In this document: positions 8,101 to 11,086 of the stretch, one piece after another | Layout of the letters: each line of letters starts with the position of its first letter | Position numbering within the stretch: position 1 is the first letter of the stretch | NCBI GenBank assembly: GCA_021783175.1 | Contig: JAJXUF010000107.1 | Location: 1 to 11,086, forward strand | Length of the DNA stretch: 11,086 nucleotides | From: Pseudomonadota bacterium | GTDB taxonomy: Bacteria; Pseudomonadota; Gammaproteobacteria; Acidiferrobacterales; UBA6901 | Reading direction: 5' to 3' | Made by a program: the position numbers and the translations under genes | Notes under the pieces: generated by a model | What the model saw: the letters and a program-made list of their open reading frames with translations, nothing else | What the model was told of the DNA's origin: nothing | Databases searched by the model: none

Positions 8101-9871
8101 TTGGCGCCGCCCCACTCAGGGTGAATGCAAGCCGAGGGCTTGCCTTCTGGCTCCAGTGCACCGCGGCGACAAGCAACTCATTGCCGGTACGCTGCTGGAG
8201 ACTCCGATCGCCTTCTGGCAGGAAATTGGCGGCATACGGATCCGGCAGCATTGGGAGCAGGTGGATGAAGCCGAAGCCGAGTAGCAGATTGCCCTGCAAA
8301 ATCGTGCTCGGTGCAGTGGTGAAGGAGGCAACAAGAAGCAGTGATTCCGCTGGAGTAATGACCAGCAGTGCGTTGGTCAGCGCGAGTGCGATCGGGGTGG
8401 GTCCGGGCTGAGTGGTTGTAGGTGCCTTGCCGCTGACAACCAGGCCGCGCGTCGTCGCCGTCTCGAAAACCAGCAGCGAGCCGGGTAAATGAGGGCCGAT
8501 ACGACTGCCATCGGCACCAAGCGGACGATCCAGATGAGCGGCGATGCGGGCCCCACACGCCATTGCCTCCGTCTGCTTCACGGACCCCTGGCTGGCAACG
8601 CTAGTGAAAAACAGCAGTGTGCCTTGCGGGAAAGTGAGCTCAAGTGAGCTTCTACGCGCCGATGGCTGGGGGGCTTCGGGCCAAAGGTTGATGTGTTCGG
8701 CGAGGTGGGTGTTGCGTCCGATCGCGGCGATGAGTTCGAGCCAGCCCCCAGCGCAGAGCAGGAAGGCAGCGGCGAAAGGAGCCGGTCCGCCAACAAGTCC
8801 GCTCCAGGCGGCGCTGAGTCCGGGGCCAAGCACAACGGCAAGTGCGCCGTCTCCGGCGGCGGCACCCAATTGAGCAGGCGGCGCGATGGCCACGGGCAAT
8901 GCCCAGGCGACAGTGGTCACTGCGGCCTTGCCTTGGGGGGTGAGTAACGGCGAAAACGCTTTGCTGATCGTCAAATCTGCGGTCGTTGTGGTGAACTCGA
9001 CCAGGATTTGATTGAGTTGCGTTTCATAGACCGGCACCGCCGCATGCCAATGCATGGGAATTGTGTTCCCATATACGGTCAAGGCCGCATCCGCGGCAGC
9101 GGTGATGGCGCCGCCAGCGGGCGCGAAACTGAAAGATACCTCAGTCGGAAGTGACGCGATAACCCCCCCACCATCGGCTCCCAGCCCGGCGCCGCCGGTC
9201 GGGCCCGAGGGAGCATTGAGCTTGATGGTCAGTGTGACGGTATCCGCCGTGCCGATCTGCACATTGCCGGAAACAATTGATGGCGCGGTTGAGAAACTGA
9301 TCGTTCCACCGCTGATGGTGAGACCGGTATACCCACTTGCGGGCGCGGTGGGCGAGAGAATTCGCGATTCGATCCAGAGACTGCCAGCACCGAGATTGAG
9401 CGACGTCGGCATCGGTCCTGCCGGTAGTGTGATCGGTAGCAGCAAGAAGGGCGCGGCAGCGCCTGAGCGAGTGATTTCGGCCTGTTTGAGCGGCTGGAAT
9501 AGGTCGATCCAGTGCAACTGGCCATTCGCGTCGACGAAGGGGCCGAATGTTTTTGCAGCCATTCCGGCAGCCGGACTTGGCACCGCGGACGGATCGGTCA
9601 CGCTCCGGAATGGAACCGAGCGGCGGAAGGCGAGAGGCACCGGGCCACCCACGGTTGCGGCTTGGCTGACGATTGCACCGAGATCGGTCGTCGGTGTGAT
9701 AGGGGATGGCACCAGTTCGCCCGACGGTGTTGATAGATCAGCGGCGTTGTGCAACAAGCTTGCCGCAATCGCCGCGCGTGCTTCGGTAAGATCCTTATCT
9801 GTGGTACCACTGGTTGGTCGGAGTGTGCCTGTTAGCTCCGCGAGCCGAGAGGTGACGGCGGACTGATCCAT
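5165..9871 (-). CDS. Giant beta-rich hypothetical protein, 1568 aa (first gene of the operon)
   Basis: An intact frame beginning MDQSAVTSRLAEL. I chose the ATG at 9871 because AAAGGA lies about 6 bases before it. An in-frame ATG at 9886 would add five residues but has no ribosome site. There is no signal peptide, and most of the chain is predicted beta strand with Ala/Gly/Pro/Thr-rich loops. A short helical N-terminus (about 1-45) is followed by beta-rich blocks, a Pro-rich linker (PGFPPPPQPPL, about 840-850) and a distinctive last 215 residues. That region opens with a Lys cluster (QKTKKYKMK, about 1354-1362). It then alternates polar and hydrophobic residues over long strands, for example VQLKASVSFAVTLVVV, and ends CWFLDVDFEVQTQYTKTLS. 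The pattern suggests extended amphipathic sheets; an outer-membrane barrel is unlikely without a signal peptide. Lys and Cys are rare elsewhere. I recognise no catalytic motif or named family. The next gene starts 15 bases downstream, so a shared complex is plausible. Confidence 0.9.
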   Translation of the reverse strand: MDQSAVTSRLAELTGTLRPTSGTTDKDLTEARAAIAASLLHNAADLSTPSGELVPSPITPTTDLGAIVSQAATVGGPVPLAFRRSVPFRSVTDPSAVPSPAAGMAAKTFGPFVDANGQLHWIDLFQPLKQAEITRSGAAAPFLLLPITLPAGPMPTSLNLGAGSLWIESRILSPTAPASGYTGLTISGGTISFSTAPSIVSGNVQIGTADTVTLTIKLNAPSGPTGGAGLGADGGGVIASLPTEVSFSFAPAGGAITAAADAALTVYGNTIPMHWHAAVPVYETQLNQILVEFTTTTADLTISKAFSPLLTPQGKAAVTTVAWALPVAIAPPAQLGAAAGDGALAVVLGPGLSAAWSGLVGGPAPFAAAFLLCAGGWLELIAAIGRNTHLAEHINLWPEAPQPSARRSSLELTFPQGTLLFFTSVASQGSVKQTEAMACGARIAAHLDRPLGADGSRIGPHLPGSLLVFETATTRGLVVSGKAPTTTQPGPTPIALALTNALLVITPAESLLLVASFTTAPSTILQGNLLLGFGFIHLLPMLPDPYAANFLPEGDRSLQQRTGNELLVAAVHWSQKASPRLAFTLSGAAPNWSLPSAAASGAAPSLTTDVASSQARENQAWVATLGNLFHEAIGAAPATLFLLDVSSNVDQFGVGIAPNVPGIAPTGAGLQISGMNLVAPGSNLRVFTVPQVQWEPVVNLPNPDAPFPSPVAFLDDGGRTLLGSNDVTLLPVAPAPVLDQLITAYESGAVTAAALFTLPFGMKAVATLPKRSLPHPVTLFPPNLTAVRPNFAAKSLVGGRQVSLTAGARLELFGGPSPSLPGATVQLRNLVDRTGHANFPGFPPPPQPPLSILGPAVDEIFNGELAPGGRSPFVPVTRIDFSGYGESTFSDWVDPSASASPPSVIQAHFDVIVGRTSREVVQVKSMLYPWGAIVVRTITIERQGDAEVTRHDSGWIAVTPGIFNLPGGATVHPGVVQGAYSIREIRDTTQVYTAGAIEMRAVYFDADIAIDNVTSGARKGRVPSTGQFGFVQTGGPTISPSDLAALIAAEGALGGAVDCVIAVAGTQQPMRVARVEVATAPLGTADEFAAVARGSLTLPAQGSWSVVRLPDSVSEPQAIDPDLGLPLIREGATGTSTNAPYRFAEALDLRTPDSPSMDYALMHATSATRILFPRPKIETGVSALTSTVTPLLADGFALMEAVGIAPRQDTCLAFPNANYELQIGGPGILTLAFSPNLFSPSRPGRTLATGAAATIGLEYANETGNPCQVDVSISPAGWSIWLTGLNVRLDMGPFTALMRTAGDMRADSVSGTKFANPRLVLGPVLQPLGEILTFLEKLGLPDPFAVAFSNNGWQKTKKYKMKAGLQLSLPMKKSEGAPFDIPTDTPFGTFSIGLKVGYGNVASTESALFTGSAQWLAYLGFNGSLQAPVFPGVKVGGLVIFKMEADFPNGSTPGTEKLTLQLGVIVTAGGDLVPGVVQLKASVSFAVTLVVVTSTPGSVGIGVGLIMQANGQILSGLVGISFTAEADGLYIDSPKEIQATFDIQVDVSLCWFLDVDFEVQTQYTKTLS

Positions 9872-9886
9872 CGCGTTTCCTTTCAT

Positions 9887-10184
9887 TAAGGAATTACTGC
9901 AACAGCCATTGAGTTAGCCTGTAGGGGGTAAATACGGAAAACGACAAGGGGGGATAGAGATGCGACAACAAGTTTTTGCCGAATTGCCGAAACGTCTGGT
10001 GGAAAGACGTCTCTGAGCGGCACATGCCCCGAAGAATCAAGCGTAAAGCAGCAAGGTATTCCGGCTGTGCCACGGGTCACTGTCGCTGACGATCGTGCAT
10101 GTGCTCCCCCCTGAAAGTGGGCGCTACGGCTAAATTCCTGAAGGCACGAGCCTCAAAGCAGGGGCCATGCTCCCACGCACTTAG
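9887..10184. other. Intergenic leader region upstream of the giant-protein operon
   Basis: These 298 bases hold no convincing gene. A 64-codon GTG-started frame on the minus strand (10080-9886) crosses part of it. Its stop overlaps the ATG at 9886 (TAATG), but it lacks a ribosome site and coding-like third positions. The region must carry the operon promoter unless transcription enters from further right. I found only weak elements, such as TTGTCG around 9942-9947 with no good -10 partner. The repeat cluster at 9976-10010 is the clearest structure. Confidence 0.5.
9976..10010. promoter_or_regulatory. Candidate operator: tandem 8-bp repeat next to an inverted repeat
   Basis: TTGCCGAA occurs twice in perfect tandem (9976-9983 and 9984-9991). 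It is followed at once by ACGTCT (9992-9997), a 7-base spacer and AGACGT (10005-10010), a perfect 6-bp inverted repeat. The cluster lies about 105-140 bases upstream of the first gene of the giant-protein operon, where a regulator could act. Half-site spacing of 8 and about 13 bp is compatible with dimeric repressors or activators, but no known regulator box is matched. No convincing sigma-70 -35/-10 pair was found between it and the start codon. Confidence 0.35.
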
Positions 10185-10447
10185 CAAGTAGGGAACACGG
10201 TCCCGCTAGGCTTCTATGGGCCAACGAATTATGATGGGTTGGAATACTTGACCTTCGTGAACGATAGGCCGAGGGGGGCGCCTCAATCAATCAACCAAAA
10301 GTAATATTCCAGACCGAGTTCGACGCTGTAGTCGGCAAGTACGTGACCAAGTGGCAAGAGGTGGACACCCGGGCGATCAATGTCGTGCTGGCCATCAACA
10401 TGCTGTTGGTTAGGGAATCTTTGCAAAAGGTGTCCACGAAGCCATAG
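10185..10447 (+). pseudogene. Frameshifted, 5'-truncated remnant of an unidentified gene
   Basis: Two overlapping open stretches read like one protein. The first (10185-10304) contains LGFYGPTNYDGLEYLTFV and the second (10268-10447) contains TEFDAVVGKYVTKWQEVDTR, ending in TAG. The second stretch has strongly GC-rich third codon positions. The frames would join if one base were added to the six-G run at 10273-10278, or one more TCAA unit to the three tandem copies at 10283-10294, so a small slippage deletion could explain the break. No ATG, GTG or TTG start with a ribosome site precedes it, and a TAG at 10182-10184 closes the upstream frame, so the 5' part is missing. I do not recognise the product. 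It runs opposite to the NTPase fragment that begins about 10 bases further right. The coding nature is inference from composition. Confidence 0.45.
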
Positions 10448-10456
10448 GCTCGCGCG

Positions 10457-10990
10457 TTACATAGCGCAAGGGCTGTAGTACTGGAAGAAAGCGGCCTGAG
10501 CATCGAATTCCTGATCGTCGAACCCAAGGTGCGTGACGTTGTGAAATTTCTCTAAGTCCTTTTGCTCGATAGCGATGGACTCAAACGGCGTCCGGCACGT
10601 GACGATCAAGCCAATGCTCGGGCGGTCCGCAACGAGCGCTTGAAGGGTGGTCACGGCTTCTCGCCATTCACGACGACGGCCTACGTTTACACCGTCGATA
10701 ATGACAACCGTGCGCTCGCCGGTCTCGTTGGCCAATTCTTCAAGTCGATCGAATATCTCGATTTCTGTGCGCCCTGCTTCAATCCGCGCACAGATTTCTG
10801 CAACAACGCTGCCTTGGAAGTTCTTGGCCAGAACAAGAACGGTGGCTTGGCCGCGACCGATCCGGTCTTGCGTGACATCGCACAGCAGATGTGTCTCACC
10901 CGTGCCCCACTCACCGCTTACCAGGAGTTGCGGATCAAACAGAACTTTGAACGCCGGGCTCCACCTTGACGAAGGTGAAGCGGAGATCAC
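10457..10990 (-). pseudogene. Truncated STAND P-loop NTPase fragment (Avs-like) with defective Walker A
   Basis: A 177-codon frame covers only the nucleotide-binding core of a much larger protein type. The Walker A position reads GEWGTGETH (residues 26-34), where the family has GxxGxGKT/S followed by HLLCD; here Lys is Glu (GAG at 10895-10897, one transition from AAG). Walker B is TVVIIDGVN (94-102). VTCRTPFE (130-137) looks like the sensor region, and HLGFDDQEFDAQAAFFQYY (154-172) matches the helix after it. I recognise this order from large ATPases of the STAND superfamily, including antiviral Avs proteins of well over 1000 residues with an effector domain and a C-terminal sensor array. Both are absent. 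Two in-frame TAG codons sit directly upstream of the GTG start (10991-10996), and the stop falls soon after FFQYY. It is therefore probably a decaying relic without ATPase activity. A small intact protein is less likely. Confidence 0.7.
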
Positions 10991-11015
10991 CTACTACGAG
11001 GCGCCACCCTCCTGA
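10965..11015 (+). other. Possible 3' end of a lost + strand gene
   Basis: Read on the + strand, these bases encode LDEGEAEITYYEAPPS followed by TGA, which resembles a natural protein C-terminus. Upstream the same frame runs antisense through the NTPase fragment, so any parent gene is gone or interrupted there. The stretch is too short for a firm claim. The remaining bases to 11086 hold nothing I can identify. Confidence 0.2.
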
Positions 11016-11086
11016 CCGGTTACAGTGAGCCTGCCAGTAGTTGGATGGACGGCGATGTTTTCATGGCAGCATGCTGGGGGTCGGCC

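Noticed and set aside
9054..9866. 270-codon + strand open frame opposite the first giant gene
   Set aside because: It is antisense to an intact long gene, has a low-complexity Ala/Pro/Gly/Val-rich translation and arises from the GC-biased codons of the real strand.
5165..9871. First giant as an outer-membrane or autotransporter-like protein
   Set aside because: The C-terminal strands are suggestive, but there is no signal peptide at either candidate start.
9886..10080. 64-codon minus-strand frame with GTG start, ending on the ATG at 9886
   Set aside because: There is no ribosome site, third codon positions are mixed and no recognisable domain is present; it lies where the operon promoter is expected.
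10081..10184. Possible insertion-sequence end (TGTCGCTGACGATCG region)
   Set aside because: I found no matching inverted terminal repeat or target duplication in the window, and no transposase coding sequence.
10291..10527. 78-codon minus-strand frame that could continue the NTPase fragment after a frameshift
   Set aside because: It shows none of the residues expected after the nucleotide-binding domain; the + strand reading of 10268-10447 looks much more protein-like.
10562..10969. 135-codon + strand open frame
   Set aside because: It is antisense to the NTPase fragment, whose Walker motifs show that the minus strand is the coding one.

Overview
The window looks like a chromosomal accessory segment of a bacterium of fairly high GC content, probably a proteobacterium. 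The basis is Shine-Dalgarno-led genes, GC-rich third codon positions and a gene-1 protein type I associate with proteobacteria; the genus cannot be read from the sequence. No tRNA, rRNA, CRISPR array or complete insertion sequence is visible.

Layout. (1) Positions 19-1221, + strand: a 400-residue protein with an N-terminal helix-turn-helix-like segment and a C-terminal charged coiled coil, function unknown. (2) Positions 1222-1418: a convergent intergenic region with a simple hairpin and a good intrinsic terminator serving the minus strand. (3) Positions 9871 down to 1419, minus strand: a compact operon that fills most of the window. It encodes a 1568-residue protein, then after 15 bases a 1188-residue protein, then after 41 bases a 40-residue single-pass membrane protein that ends just before the terminator. 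The two giants are rich in predicted beta strand and in Ala/Pro/Gly/Leu, poor in Lys and Cys, and lack signal peptides. I cannot assign either to a named family. (4) Positions 9887-10184: the operon's upstream region, with a tandem 8-bp repeat beside an inverted repeat, a plausible control site. (5) Positions 10185-11015: gene debris. It holds a frameshifted + strand coding remnant and a truncated minus-strand STAND P-loop NTPase fragment, of the type found in Avs-like antiphage proteins, whose Walker A lysine is replaced by glutamate. A short + strand stretch resembling a protein C-terminus lies beyond it.

The most interesting unit is the three-gene operon. Its spacing, single terminator and lack of intervening promoters suggest that the two giants and the small membrane protein are made together and may form one complex, perhaps tethered to the membrane by the small protein; this is inference. 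The flanking debris, including a defence-gene relic, suggests a recombination-prone island.
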